Counted from the first letter of the stretch, positions 43,797 to 52,872 are shown. The stretch is DNA of 64,000 bases from Mycolicibacterium parafortuitum (GCF_002086815.1 NZ_MVID01000002.1:248001-312000), one strand, 5' to 3'. Notes: generated by a model not told the origin, from the letters alone. Made by a program: numbers and translations.

Positions 43797-44492
43797 GTGT
43801 CTCCCCTCGCCGGTTTCGACGACTGGCTCCACAGCGCGCTGGCCGACCAGGCCGACAAAGCGGGGCAGTCGGTCGATGCGTATGTAGCCCAAGCCGTCGC
43901 AGCACGCCTGATGGACGACGTCACGCGTCGGCACGGGGACACCGGAGATTTGCTCGCTCGTCTCACCGGCGCCGGTATCGCCGTCCCTGGGTACGTCGAC
44001 GCACCCGATCCTGTCGTCGCCGATCCGGAGCGTCTGCGGGCCCTCCATGCGACGGGATTGCTGGACGCTCCGCGGGAGGTCGCCTACGACCGGATCGCGG
44101 ATATGGCCGCGACCGCACTGGCCACCCCCGGTGCCGCGGTGACGCTGGTGGATCGCGATCGACAGTTCTTCGTCGCGATGCACGGGGCGGCCGGCGATTC
44201 GCCCGAGGAGCGGCAGACACCGCTGGACCGTTCGGTGTGCCAGTACGCGGTCGCCACAGGGGAGCCGCTGGTGGTCACCGATGCCCGCATCGACCCGGTG
44301 CTGAAGGACAACCCCGCGGTCACCGACGGTACCGTCGTCGCCTATCTCGGCATCCCGTTGATCGATGCCGGTCAGCATGCGATCGGCACGCTGTGCGTCT
44401 GGGACACCCACCCGCGTGATTGGACCTCAGGTCACGTGAACACGTTGCGCGATCTCGCCCAGCTGGCGAGCAATCGAATCTTCAGCGCATAG
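43797..44492 (+). CDS. GAF-domain protein with ribbon-helix-helix-like N-terminus
   Basis: Protein of 231 residues. N-terminal 45 residues (FDDWLHSALADQADKAGQSV, then helix AYVAQAVAARLMDD) look like a ribbon-helix-helix DNA-binding unit; residues about 75-230 form a GAF domain (TLVDRDRQFFVAMHGA, SVCQYAVATGEPLVVTDA, YLGIPLIDAGQHAIGTLCVWD). GAF domains bind small ligands or heme. No enzyme domain attached, so a one-component sensor/regulator is plausible. Faces the Rv3548c-like SDR tail-to-tail, 6 bp apart. Ligand and target unknown. Confidence 0.78.
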   Translation: MSPLAGFDDWLHSALADQADKAGQSVDAYVAQAVAARLMDDVTRRHGDTGDLLARLTGAGIAVPGYVDAPDPVVADPERLRALHATGLLDAPREVAYDRIADMAATALATPGAAVTLVDRDRQFFVAMHGAAGDSPEERQTPLDRSVCQYAVATGEPLVVTDARIDPVLKDNPAVTDGTVVAYLGIPLIDAGQHAIGTLCVWDTHPRDWTSGHVNTLRDLAQLASNRIFSA

Positions 44493-44498
44493 CGCCGA

Positions 44499-45404
44499 TC
44501 AGGCGCCGTACACCGGCACCGGGGTCCGCGCCTTCGCGAGCAGATCGCCGACGACGGGTCCCAATTCGGCCGGATCCCACCGCGCACCCTTGTCGATCTC
44601 CGGGCCGTGGGCCCATCCTTCGGCAACCCGGATCTTGCCACCCTCGACCTCGAACATCTTGCCGGTGACATCGCGGGACTCGACGCTGCCGAGCCACACC
44701 ACCAACGGCGAGATGTTCTCGGGCGCCATCGCGTCGAACTCCTTGTCCTGGGTGGCCATCATGTCCGCGAACACCGTCTCGGTCATGCGCGTGCGCGCAG
44801 ACGGGGCGATCGCGTTGACGCTGACGCCGTAGCGACCCATCTCCGCGGCGGCCACCAACGTCAGCGCCGCGATCCCGGCCTTGGCCGCGCTGTAGTTGGC
44901 CTGCCCGACGCTGCCTTGCAGGCCGGCACCGGAACTGGTGTTGATGATCCGCGCGTCGACGCTCTCGCCGGCCTTGGACTTGGCCCGCCAGTACGCCGCG
45001 GCGTGCTTCATCGTCGCGAAGTGCCCCTTGAGGTGCACGGCGATCACCGCGTCGAACTCGTCTTCGCTGGTGTTGGCGAACATCCGGTCACGGACGATGC
45101 CGGCGTTGTTCACCAGCACATCGAGTCCGCCGAAGGAGTCCACGGCGGTCTGGATGAGGCCCTCGGCCTGCGCCCAGTCGGCGACGTTGGCGCCACTCGT
45201 CACGGCCTCTCCCCCGGCGGCGACGATCTCGTCGACCACTGCCTGCGCGGCGCTACCGCCGCCGGCGGGCGAGCCGTCGAGTCCGACGCCGATGTCGTTG
45301 ACCACGACGCGGGCCCCCTCGGCGGCGAACGCGAGCGCGTGCGCGCGCCCGATTCCGCCACCGGCACCCGTCACGATGACCACGCGGCCGTCCAACAATC
45401 CCAT
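44499..45404 (-). CDS. Short-chain dehydrogenase (Rv3548c-like)
   Basis: SDR of 301 residues of the MFE-2/hydroxyacyl-CoA dehydrogenase type. TGAGGGIG near 12, NNAGIVRD near 97, catalytic YSAAK near 163. Probably a hydroxyacyl-CoA dehydrogenase for ring C/D catabolism. Second gene of a two-SDR operon behind a KstR2 box; 30 bp after the Rv3549c-like gene. Gene order as in M. tuberculosis. Confidence 0.9.
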   Translation of the reverse strand: MGLLDGRVVIVTGAGGGIGRAHALAFAAEGARVVVNDIGVGLDGSPAGGGSAAQAVVDEIVAAGGEAVTSGANVADWAQAEGLIQTAVDSFGGLDVLVNNAGIVRDRMFANTSEDEFDAVIAVHLKGHFATMKHAAAYWRAKSKAGESVDARIINTSSGAGLQGSVGQANYSAAKAGIAALTLVAAAEMGRYGVSVNAIAPSARTRMTETVFADMMATQDKEFDAMAPENISPLVVWLGSVESRDVTGKMFEVEGGKIRVAEGWAHGPEIDKGARWDPAELGPVVGDLLAKARTPVPVYGA

Positions 45405-45434
45405 CCCTGAAACCCCTTCGTTCGGAAGTCGCCG

Positions 45435-46235
45435 TTACTTGGCGATGTCGGCAGTGGTGGTCGACAGATAGTGCGGCGGCTCTCCTCCGCCGTGCACCTC
45501 CAGCGACGCACCACTGATATAAGAAGCCGCATCGGAGACCAGAAATGCTGCGGCCCAACCGATGTCATCGGGCCGGGCAAGCCGGCCCAGCGGCACGTTC
45601 TTCGAAATCGCGGCGATCGACTCGGCGTCACCGTAGAACAGTTCAGACTGCTCGGTCTCCACCATGCCGACCACCACGGAGTTGACCCGGACCTTCGGCG
45701 CCCATTCGACCGCGAGGGTCGAGGTCATGCTCTCCATACCGGCCTTCGCGGCACCGTACGCGACGGTACCGGGAGTAGGCCGCCTGCCGCTGACGCTGGT
45801 GATGTTCACGATCGCGCCGCCCGTCTCCTGCTTCTGCATCACGGCGTTGGCGTGAACGGAAACCGACAGCGCACCAAGGAGATTCAACTCGACGATCTTG
45901 GTACTGAACTTCGCTGAGGCTTCGGCCGCGGGCACATACGGAGACCCGCCCGCGTTGTTGACCACGATGTCGAGGCGGCCGTGGTCGGCCGCGATCCCGT
46001 CGATGAGCGCCTTGACGGCGTCGTCGTCGCGGATGTCGCACGGCCGGAACTCGTACGGCGACCCCTCGACCGGACGTCGGGCACACGTCACCACCGTCGC
46101 GCCCTGCTCGGTGAGGACCTTGCTGATGCCGGCTCCGACGCCGCGCACCCCTCCCGTCACGAGGGCAACGCGTCCGGCGAGGCCGAGTGCAATGGCGCTG
46201 TGGCCCGAAACGGCCCTGTCGACGGCGTCAGTCAC
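45435..46235 (-). CDS. Short-chain dehydrogenase (Rv3549c-like)
   Basis: SDR of 266 residues. TGGVRGVGAG near 24, NNAG near 96, catalytic YGAAK near 165, HGGGEPPHYL at the C-terminus. GTG 46235 is preferred: TACGCT lies 6 nt upstream, and the longer frame would run through the KstR2 box into echA20. Divergent from echA20. Expected to act on hydroxyacyl-CoA intermediates of rings C/D; substrate not proven. Confidence 0.88.
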   Translation of the reverse strand: MTDAVDRAVSGHSAIALGLAGRVALVTGGVRGVGAGISKVLTEQGATVVTCARRPVEGSPYEFRPCDIRDDDAVKALIDGIAADHGRLDIVVNNAGGSPYVPAAEASAKFSTKIVELNLLGALSVSVHANAVMQKQETGGAIVNITSVSGRRPTPGTVAYGAAKAGMESMTSTLAVEWAPKVRVNSVVVGMVETEQSELFYGDAESIAAISKNVPLGRLARPDDIGWAAAFLVSDAASYISGASLEVHGGGEPPHYLSTTTADIAK

Positions 46236-46241
46236 TGTGCT

Positions 46242-46247
46242 AGCGTA
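46242..46247 (-). promoter_or_regulatory. -10 element of the Rv3549c-like operon
   Basis: TACGCT on the minus strand, 6 nt before GTG 46235 and 3 bp downstream of the KstR2 box. Confidence 0.55.
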
Positions 46248-46250
46248 CCA

Positions 46251-46264
46251 AGCAAGTGCTTGCT
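46251..46264. promoter_or_regulatory. KstR2 operator (Rv3549c/echA20)
   Basis: AGCAAGTGCTTGCT fits the KstR2 consensus AnCAAGnnCTTGnT at every fixed base. Lies between the divergent SDR and echA20 operons; KstR2 releases it on binding HIP-CoA (family knowledge). Confidence 0.92.
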
Positions 46265-46287
46265 TAGGTAGCGACCCAGGAGTTTGC

Positions 46288-47049
46288 ATGCCAATCACCA
46301 CAAAGACCGTGGAACCGGGCATCGTCGCGGTGACCGTCGACTACCCACCGGTCAACGCCATCCCGTCCCGCGGCTGGTTCGAACTGGCCGACACCATCAC
46401 CGCCGCCGGCCGCGACCAGAGCACCCACGTGGTGATCCTGCGCGCCGAGGGCCGTGGCTTCAACGCCGGCGTCGACATCAAGGAAATGCAGAACACCGAC
46501 GGCTTCACCGCCCTCATCGACGCCAATCGTGGCTGTTACGAAGCCTTCCGGGCGGTCTATGAATGCGCCGTCCCGGTCGTCGCAGCGGTCAACGGGTTCT
46601 GCGTCGGCGGCGGGATCGGGCTCGTCGGCAACTCCGATGTGATCGTCGCGTCCGACGATGCGAAGTTCGGCCTACCCGAGGTCGAGCGCGGCGCCCTCGG
46701 TGCCGCGACGCACCTGTCCAGGCTCGTCCCGCAGCACATGATGCGCCGACTGTTCTTCACCGCGGCGACCGTGAGCGCCGAGACGCTGCACCACTTCGGC
46801 TCGGTTCACGAGGTGGTGCCGCGCGCCGACCTCGACGAGGCCGCGCTGCGCGTCGCCCGCGATATCGCGTCGAAGGACACCCGGGTGATCCGCGCCGCCA
46901 AGGAAGCGCTGAACTTCATCGACGTCCAACCGGTGACCGCGAGATACCGCATGGAGCAGGGCTTTACGTTCGAGCTCAACCTGGCGGGAGTCTCTGACGA
47001 GCACCGCGACGCATTCGCAGGTACGGACAAGGGATCCAAGAACCAATGA
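46288..47049 (+). CDS. echA20: Ring D-opening CoA hydrolase EchA20
   Basis: Crotonase-fold enzyme of 253 residues. Oxyanion-hole segments GRGFNAGVDIKEM near 60 and CVGGGIGLVGN near 105. Known family role: hydrolytic opening of ring D of the HIP-CoA-derived indene CoA. ATG 46288 has CCAGGAG about 7 nt upstream; the frame upstream crosses the KstR2 box. First gene of echA20-ipdA-ipdB-ipdC. Orthologue of Rv3550. Confidence 0.95.
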   Translation: MPITTKTVEPGIVAVTVDYPPVNAIPSRGWFELADTITAAGRDQSTHVVILRAEGRGFNAGVDIKEMQNTDGFTALIDANRGCYEAFRAVYECAVPVVAAVNGFCVGGGIGLVGNSDVIVASDDAKFGLPEVERGALGAATHLSRLVPQHMMRRLFFTAATVSAETLHHFGSVHEVVPRADLDEAALRVARDIASKDTRVIRAAKEALNFIDVQPVTARYRMEQGFTFELNLAGVSDEHRDAFAGTDKGSKNQ

Positions 47050-47083
47050 TTCGGCGGGCACGAGCGCAGCGAGCGGGGAAACA

Positions 47084-47971
47084 ATGACAGACAAGAGGAC
47101 AACCCTCGACGAGGCGGTCTCCGCGATCGAAAGCGGGATGACCATCGGTATCGGCGGCTGGGGCTCGCGGCGCAAGCCGATGGCGTTCATCCGCGCGCTG
47201 CTGCGCACCGACGTCACCGACCTGACCGTCGTCGCCTACGGCGGACCGGATCTCGGCCTGCTGTGTTCGGCGGGCAAGGTCAAGCGGGCCTACTACGGTT
47301 TCGTCTCGCTCGATTCGCCCCCGTTCTACGATCCGTGGTTCTCGAAAGCGCGCACGTCGGGCGCGATCGAGGCCCGGGAGATGGACGAGGGCATGCTGCG
47401 CTGCGGGCTGCAGGCGGCAGCCCAGCGACTGCCGTTCCTGCCTATCCGCGCGGGCCTGGGCAGCGACGTGCGCGCGTTCTGGGGCGATGAACTCAAGACC
47501 GTGAAGTCGCCCTACCCCACCGGCGGGGGCTACGAGGAACTCGTCGCGATGCCCGCACTGAACCTCGACGTCGCGTTGGTGCACCTGAATCTCGGTGACG
47601 CACAGGGCAATGCCGCGTACACGGGCATCGACCCGTACTTCGACGACCTGTTCCTGATGTCCGCGCAGAAGCGTCTGCTTTCGGTGGAGAAGGTGGTCTC
47701 GACCGAGGAACTGGTCAAATCGGTCCCGCCCCAGGCATTGCTGGTCAACCGGATGATGGTTGACACCGTGGTCGAGGCCCCCAACGGTGCCCACTTCACC
47801 ACGGCCGAACCCGACTACCGCCGCGACGAGAAGTTCCAGCGCCACTACGCCGAGGCGGCCGGCTCCGACGAGACGTGGGCCGAGTTCGTCAAGACCTATC
47901 TGTCGGGCAGCGAAGCCGACTACCAAGCGGCGGTGCGTAAGTTCGCAGAGGCACAGAAGGAGTCGAAGTGA
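47084..47971 (+). CDS. ipdA: Ring C hydrolase subunit IpdA
   Basis: CoA-transferase-fold protein of 295 residues (IGIGGWGSRRKPMAF near 22, VAYGGPDLGLL near 50, HLNLGDAQGNAAY near 166). With IpdB it hydrolyses COCHEA-CoA, opening ring C; it acts as a hydrolase rather than a CoA transferase (family knowledge). ATG 47084 preceded by GGGGAAACA. Orthologue of Rv3551. Confidence 0.95.
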   Translation: MTDKRTTLDEAVSAIESGMTIGIGGWGSRRKPMAFIRALLRTDVTDLTVVAYGGPDLGLLCSAGKVKRAYYGFVSLDSPPFYDPWFSKARTSGAIEAREMDEGMLRCGLQAAAQRLPFLPIRAGLGSDVRAFWGDELKTVKSPYPTGGGYEELVAMPALNLDVALVHLNLGDAQGNAAYTGIDPYFDDLFLMSAQKRLLSVEKVVSTEELVKSVPPQALLVNRMMVDTVVEAPNGAHFTTAEPDYRRDEKFQRHYAEAAGSDETWAEFVKTYLSGSEADYQAAVRKFAEAQKESK

Positions 47972-48717
47972 TGACCACAACGCGCGCCGAGATCTGCGCC
48001 GTCGCCTGTGCCGAGCTCTTCCGCGACGCCGGCGAGATCATGGTCAGCCCGATGACGACGATCGTGTCGGTCGGCGCCCGGTTGGCGCGGTTGACGTTCT
48101 CCCCCGACATCGTGCTCTCCGACGGCGAGGCCAGACTGATCGCGGACACCCCGGCCATCGGTGCGGCAGCAACGATGGAGGGCTGGATGCCGTTCGGCCG
48201 GGTGTTCGAGACCCTGGCCTGGGGACGCAGGCATGTCGTGATGGGCGCCAACCAGATCGATCGCTATGGAAACCAGAACCTGTCGGCGTTCGGTCCGTTG
48301 CAGCACCCGACCCGGCAGATGTTCGGCGTCCGCGGCGCACCGGGCAACACGATCAACCACCGGACCAGCTACTGGGTGGGCAATCACTCGAAGCGGGTGT
48401 TCGGCGATTCCGTGGATATCGTCTCCGGAATCGGCTGGGACAAAGTCGATCCCGACAACCCGGCCTACCGGTTCACCGACGTCTACCGCGTGGTGACGAA
48501 CCTCGGCGTCTTCGACTTCAACGGGCCGGACCACCAGATGCGCGCGGTCTCGCTGCACCCCGGTGTCGAGGCACAGCAGGTCGTCGAGAACACCTCGTTC
48601 GACGTGCACGGCCTCGACGAGGCGGAAACCACGCGGCTGCCGTCGGCCGAAGAGCAGCGCCTGCTGCGCGAGGTCATCGATCCGAAAGGCCTGCGGGACA
48701 AGGAAGTAAAGGTCTGA
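47971..48717 (+). CDS. ipdB: Ring C hydrolase subunit IpdB
   Basis: CoA-transferase-fold subunit of 248 residues (MVSPMTTIVSVGARLAR near 24, GANQIDRYGNQNLSAFG near 91). ATG 47971 is chosen because AGAAGGAG is 8 nt upstream; the adjacent GTG 47968 is also possible and would overlap ipdA by 4 bp. Heterodimer partner of IpdA. Orthologue of Rv3552. Confidence 0.95.
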   Translation: MTTTRAEICAVACAELFRDAGEIMVSPMTTIVSVGARLARLTFSPDIVLSDGEARLIADTPAIGAAATMEGWMPFGRVFETLAWGRRHVVMGANQIDRYGNQNLSAFGPLQHPTRQMFGVRGAPGNTINHRTSYWVGNHSKRVFGDSVDIVSGIGWDKVDPDNPAYRFTDVYRVVTNLGVFDFNGPDHQMRAVSLHPGVEAQQVVENTSFDVHGLDEAETTRLPSAEEQRLLREVIDPKGLRDKEVKV

Positions 48718-48741
48718 TGAGCGCTCGCGCAAAGAACGGAC
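48718..48741 (+). repeat. Intercistronic repeat, copy B (ipdB/ipdC)
   Basis: Begins TGAGCGCTCGCGCAAAGA, directly after the ipdB stop. 19 of 24 bases match copy A at 32762-32785. Confidence 0.5.
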
Positions 48742-48751
48742 AGCGCTGACC

Positions 48752-49822
48752 ATGGCCGCACTGAAGACGCCGCTGACCGAACTGGTCGGTATCGAACATC
48801 CCGTCGTCCAGACGGGTATGGGATGGGTCGCCGGGGCGCGGCTCGTCGCCGCGACCTCCAATGCCGGCGGGCTGGGCATCCTGGCCTCGGCGACGATGAC
48901 GCTCGCGGAACTCACCACCGCCGTCGCGAAGGTGAAGGCCGCGACCGACAAGCCGTTCGGCATCAACATCCGCGCGGACGCCGGCGACGCGAACGAGCGC
49001 GTCGACCTGCTGATCCGCGAAGGCGTCAAGGTCGCGTCGTTCGCGCTGGCCCCCAAGCCCGATCTCATCGCCAAGCTCAAAGATGCGGGCGTCGTGGTCA
49101 TTCCGTCGGTCGGGCTGGCCAAGCACGCGAAGAAGGTTGCCGGCTGGGGCGCTGACGCGGTGATCGTGCAGGGCGGCGAGGGCGGCGGCCACACCGGTCC
49201 GATCGCGACGACGCTGCTGCTGCCGTCGGTGCTCGACGCCGTGGCCGACACCGGGATGCCGGTGGTCGCGGCGGGCGGATTCTTCGACGGCAGGGGCCTC
49301 GCGGCCGCGCTGTCCTATGGCGCCGCCGGCGTCGCGATGGGCACCCGGTTCCTGCTCACCAAGGACTCCACCGTCCCCGAGGCGGTCAAGCGCCGCTATC
49401 TGGAGGCGGCCCTGGACGGCACCGTGGTGTCGACGAAGGTGGACGGCATGCCGCACCGGGTGCTGCGGACCGGACTGGTCGAGAAGCTGGAGGGCGGCTC
49501 ACCGGTGCGGGGGCTCGCGGCTGCCGTCGTGAACGCGCAGAAGTTCAAGAAGATGTCCGGTATGACGTGGAAGTCCATGATCACCGACGGCATGGCGATG
49601 CGGCACGGCAAGGACCTGACCTGGTCACAGGTGATCATGGCGGCGAACACGCCGATGCTGCTCAAAGCCGGCCTGGTCGAGGGCAACACCGATGCGGGCG
49701 TGCTGGCGTCGGGCCAGGTGGCGGGCATCATCGACGACCTGCCGACCTGCGCCGAACTGGTTCCGGCCATCGTCACCGAGGCGATCGAACACCTGCAGAA
49801 GGCGTCCGGGTTCATCCGCTGA
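48752..49822 (+). CDS. ipdC: Flavin-dependent steroid-ring enzyme IpdC (nitronate monooxygenase fold)
   Basis: FMN TIM-barrel protein of 356 residues. VVQTGMGWVAGARLV near 19, QGGEGGGHTGPIATT near 147, AAGGFFDGRGLAAAL near 172, and GAAGVAMGTRFLLT near 190. Related to nitronate monooxygenases, but in this cluster it acts in ring C/D CoA-ester catabolism (IpdC role). Last gene of the echA20 operon. Orthologue of Rv3553. The fdxB-like gene (Rv3554) expected next is absent. Confidence 0.93.
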   Translation: MAALKTPLTELVGIEHPVVQTGMGWVAGARLVAATSNAGGLGILASATMTLAELTTAVAKVKAATDKPFGINIRADAGDANERVDLLIREGVKVASFALAPKPDLIAKLKDAGVVVIPSVGLAKHAKKVAGWGADAVIVQGGEGGGHTGPIATTLLLPSVLDAVADTGMPVVAAGGFFDGRGLAAALSYGAAGVAMGTRFLLTKDSTVPEAVKRRYLEAALDGTVVSTKVDGMPHRVLRTGLVEKLEGGSPVRGLAAAVVNAQKFKKMSGMTWKSMITDGMAMRHGKDLTWSQVIMAANTPMLLKAGLVEGNTDAGVLASGQVAGIIDDLPTCAELVPAIVTEAIEHLQKASGFIR

Positions 49823-49876
49823 GCGCGTTCTCGGCGCCCGTCCAGCGATTCCGCCCTGCAGGGGCGCGCACCTTCC

Positions 49877-49882
49877 TACACT
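49877..49882 (+). promoter_or_regulatory. -10 element of the second ADH gene
   Basis: TACACT, 6 nt before ATG 49889; independent leaderless promoter after the ipdC stop. Confidence 0.5.
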
Positions 49883-49888
49883 CGCCGC

Positions 49889-51001
49889 ATGAAGACCAAC
49901 GCGGCGATTCTGTGGGAGTACGGGGGCGACTGGACGGTCGAGGAGATCGATCTTGATCCGCCGGGCGACGGCGAGGTGCTGGTGTCCTGGGAGGCCACCG
50001 GTCTGTGCCATTCCGACGAGCACATCCGCACAGGTGACCTGCCCGCGCCGCTGCCACTGATCGGCGGCCACGAGGGGGCCGGGATCGTGCGCGAGGTCGG
50101 CGCCGGTGTCATCGGTCTGGCTCCCGGCGATCACGTCGTCGCATCGTTCCTGCCCGCCTGCGGGCGCTGTCGTTTCTGCTCGACCGGGCACCAGAATCTC
50201 TGCGACCTCGGCGCGATGATCATGGCGGGCACGCAACTCGACGGCACCTACCGCAGGCACGTCCGCGGCCAGGACGTCGGCGTGATGGCACTCGTCGGAA
50301 CCTTCTCCCAGTACGGCACCGTGCCCGAAGCCTCGATCGTGAAGATCGACGACGACATCCCGTTGTCACGGGCCTGTCTGCTGGGCTGCGGTGTCACCAC
50401 CGGATGGGGTTCTGCGGTCAACACCGCCGACGTGCAGCCCGGCGACACGGTGGTGGTGATCGGCTTCGGCGGCATCGGCAGCGGCGCGGTCCAGGGCGCG
50501 CGGCTCGCCGGTGCGGAGAAGATCGTCGTGGTCGAGCCCGTGGAGTCCAAGCGCGAGAAGGCGTTCCAGCTCGGCGCGACCCATTTCGTGCCGTCCATTC
50601 CCGAGGCGGCGGCCCTGGTGGGTGAACTGACGCGCGGGGTGATGGCCGATTCGGCGATCCTCACGGTCGGCCTGCTGGAGGGCGCGATGCTCGAGGACGC
50701 CGCCAACATCATCCGCAAGGGCGGCGCGGTCGTGATGACGGCGCTGTCCACGATGGCCGACAATCAGCCCACGCTCGGGATGATGATGTTCACGCTGTTC
50801 CAGAAGCGGTTGCTCGGCAGCCTCTACGGCGAGGCCAATCCGCGCGCGGACATCCCCCGGTTGCTGTCGCTCTACCGCGAGGGCAAGCTGCTGCTCGACG
50901 AGACCGTCACCCACGAGTACAAGCTGGCCGAGGTCAACGAGGGCTACGAGGACATGCGGGAGGGACGCAACATCCGCGGTGTCATCCTGCACGACCACTG
51001 A
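49889..51001 (+). CDS. NDMA-dependent-type zinc alcohol dehydrogenase
   Basis: Medium-chain dehydrogenase of 370 residues, a clear paralogue of the one at 12618-13724. Catalytic zinc GLCHSDEH and GGHEGAG, structural cysteines CGRCRFCSTGHQNLC, Rossmann GFGGIGSGAVQG near 193. Has its own leaderless promoter, so it is not simply the tail of the ipd operon. It occupies the place of Rv3554-Rv3555c. Substrate unknown. Confidence 0.9.
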   Translation: MKTNAAILWEYGGDWTVEEIDLDPPGDGEVLVSWEATGLCHSDEHIRTGDLPAPLPLIGGHEGAGIVREVGAGVIGLAPGDHVVASFLPACGRCRFCSTGHQNLCDLGAMIMAGTQLDGTYRRHVRGQDVGVMALVGTFSQYGTVPEASIVKIDDDIPLSRACLLGCGVTTGWGSAVNTADVQPGDTVVVIGFGGIGSGAVQGARLAGAEKIVVVEPVESKREKAFQLGATHFVPSIPEAAALVGELTRGVMADSAILTVGLLEGAMLEDAANIIRKGGAVVMTALSTMADNQPTLGMMMFTLFQKRLLGSLYGEANPRADIPRLLSLYREGKLLLDETVTHEYKLAEVNEGYEDMREGRNIRGVILHDH

Positions 51002-51019
51002 GTGGTACCGCGCAGATCG

Positions 51020-52774
51020 TCACGGCCGGAACAGGATTCCATCGTCGGATGCGGTCTTGAGCAGCTGCTGGATCGTCAGCTCCCCGTAACCCGTGCGGAC
51101 CGGTCCGCGTGAGGTGCCGAGGAAGAGCACCATGCCCGGATCGGGAACGACATCCAGGTGATAGGCCTGCACCCCGGGCAGGTGGTATTGGAAGAAGTTG
51201 ATCAGGAAGTCCACCATGAAGATGGCGCTTCCGATCAGACCCTTGCCCCACAGCGCGGACGCGTTGTACAGCGGTGTCATCGCGGCGGGATCGCCGATCA
51301 TCACGATCGGGCCGTAGTGCGGTTTGGTACCGCCACCGGGCACGTAGGCCGGCATGAACGGCTGCAGCCCCGGTAGATCGGTGGCCATGTACGGCGCGGT
51401 GCTGCCGTAGGTGCCGATGTTGACGAACAGTGAATCCGCGCCGTTACCAGGGGTTCTGGTGTTGATGCCCGGCGCCTCGAAACCGATGCCTGCCAGGCCG
51501 AGCTGCTGGGCAACGAACTGCGCTTCCCAGCCGCCGAGCGAGTGACCCGTCACGAACACGTTGTCCGCGGTGTACCCCTGCATCGCCGCCTCGACGAGCA
51601 CGCGGTCGGCGAAGCGCAGGGCGTCGTAGAACGCCGGCGGCGTGGTGCGGGTGAAGATCACCTGCATGTCCGCCAGGATCTGGCTGATCGTGATCAACGG
51701 GTTGAACAACAGGTGCGACCCGCCGGTGGTGCCCTGGTAGGCGATGATCACCTGCCCCTCGGGGGTGACCCACGTCTTGGCCACCATGCCGGTGAACAGG
51801 TTGGTCTTCGACAACTGAAATCCGTTGACGGTGAACGGGACAAGTCCGCCCGGGGTCCCGCCGAGCACATAGGCGGCGGCCGACGCGTTGAGGAACTGGG
51901 CGACCGTCGGCGACAGGGACGTCGTCGGCCCGTCGTAGGTCAGGGTGGGCACCTCCGGCACCACCACGGGACGGTGCAATCCGATCAGCCGCTCCAGTTC
52001 CCGGAACGCACCGAAGATCAGGTCGTTGATCGGCCCGAGGCCGTTGGGAACAGGCGGGTGGTTGGCGGATGCGGTGAATCCCAGCGCCTGCAACACGGCA
52101 TTGATCAACCGCCCCGGCAGCTCCAGCAGTTGCGCGATCGGCGAGAGCGGCTGTGGCGGGCTCGGCGTCGTGATCTCGACCGGCGCGACGGTGCTGACCG
52201 CGGCCAGCGCCGAGGTCGGCTCGTCGGCGTATGCCCGATGCGGCTTTGCCGGGGCGAGCGAAACCACCGACGGCGCCGGTGGTTCCGGCGCGGCGACAGT
52301 TGCGTCCGTGTCCTCGGGCACCGCGCTGTCGGCGCCGGATCCGTCGGCCGCTGTCTCGGGAACCGCTGTCTCGGGGGTCTCGGGGGCCTCTGGCTCGGAG
52401 ACCTCTGTCTCCGGGACCTCTGTGGGATCGGTCTCGGTCTCGTCCGGCTCGACGACGACCACGTCGGACGAGTCCGAGGGTGCGGCGACGTCGTCGTCGT
52501 CACCGCGTGGCGGCTCGGATTCGGAGCCGCCGTCCGATGGCGCCGCGGTGCCGGGGTCCGCATCGGATTTACGCGACGGCGGCTTCTTCGGTCCGCTGCG
52601 CTCGGCCGAGTCGTCGCCGGACGTGCTCGCCGACGTCGCCGTGGCCGAACCGGACCCGATGGGATCGGCGTAGGCCACACCGTGGCCCGGCGCGAGGACG
52701 AGGGCGATCGAGACCGCCGTCGCCGCGATGCCGCAGCTCAGCGACCTGATCTTCCGACCTTCTTCGACCGGCAC
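51020..52774 (-). CDS. Secreted lipase/esterase-like protein with acidic linker
   Basis: Protein of 584 residues. Signal peptide (CGIAATAVSIALVLAPGHG, cleavage near VAYADP), a long Asp/Glu/Pro/Ser-rich disordered linker (about 40-190), then an alpha/beta-hydrolase domain with nucleophile Ser in FVTGHSLGGWEAQF near 405 (lipase class 3 pattern). His and Asp of the triad cannot be placed with certainty. GTG 52774 is preferred because GGAGG lies 5 nt upstream; ATG 52786 is in frame but inside the hairpin. Likely an envelope-associated ester hydrolase. Confidence 0.82.
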   Translation of the reverse strand: MPVEEGRKIRSLSCGIAATAVSIALVLAPGHGVAYADPIGSGSATATSASTSGDDSAERSGPKKPPSRKSDADPGTAAPSDGGSESEPPRGDDDDVAAPSDSSDVVVVEPDETETDPTEVPETEVSEPEAPETPETAVPETAADGSGADSAVPEDTDATVAAPEPPAPSVVSLAPAKPHRAYADEPTSALAAVSTVAPVEITTPSPPQPLSPIAQLLELPGRLINAVLQALGFTASANHPPVPNGLGPINDLIFGAFRELERLIGLHRPVVVPEVPTLTYDGPTTSLSPTVAQFLNASAAAYVLGGTPGGLVPFTVNGFQLSKTNLFTGMVAKTWVTPEGQVIIAYQGTTGGSHLLFNPLITISQILADMQVIFTRTTPPAFYDALRFADRVLVEAAMQGYTADNVFVTGHSLGGWEAQFVAQQLGLAGIGFEAPGINTRTPGNGADSLFVNIGTYGSTAPYMATDLPGLQPFMPAYVPGGGTKPHYGPIVMIGDPAAMTPLYNASALWGKGLIGSAIFMVDFLINFFQYHLPGVQAYHLDVVPDPGMVLFLGTSRGPVRTGYGELTIQQLLKTASDDGILFRP

Positions 52775-52782
52775 AACATCCT

Positions 52783-52810
52783 CCATCTGACAACGTGCGA
52801 TGTCAGATGG
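52783..52810. promoter_or_regulatory. Inverted repeat over the lipase-like gene's ribosome-binding region
   Basis: Perfect 10-bp arms (52783-52792 and 52801-52810) with an 8-nt loop, ending in the Shine-Dalgarno of the minus-strand lipase-like gene. Could be an operator or an mRNA hairpin controlling translation. Confidence 0.5.
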
Positions 52811-52872
52811 ACATTAGCCAACCCGGAGCGTTTACGCCTCCGTTTTGATCAAACGCGCTCGTCCGCGTGTCG

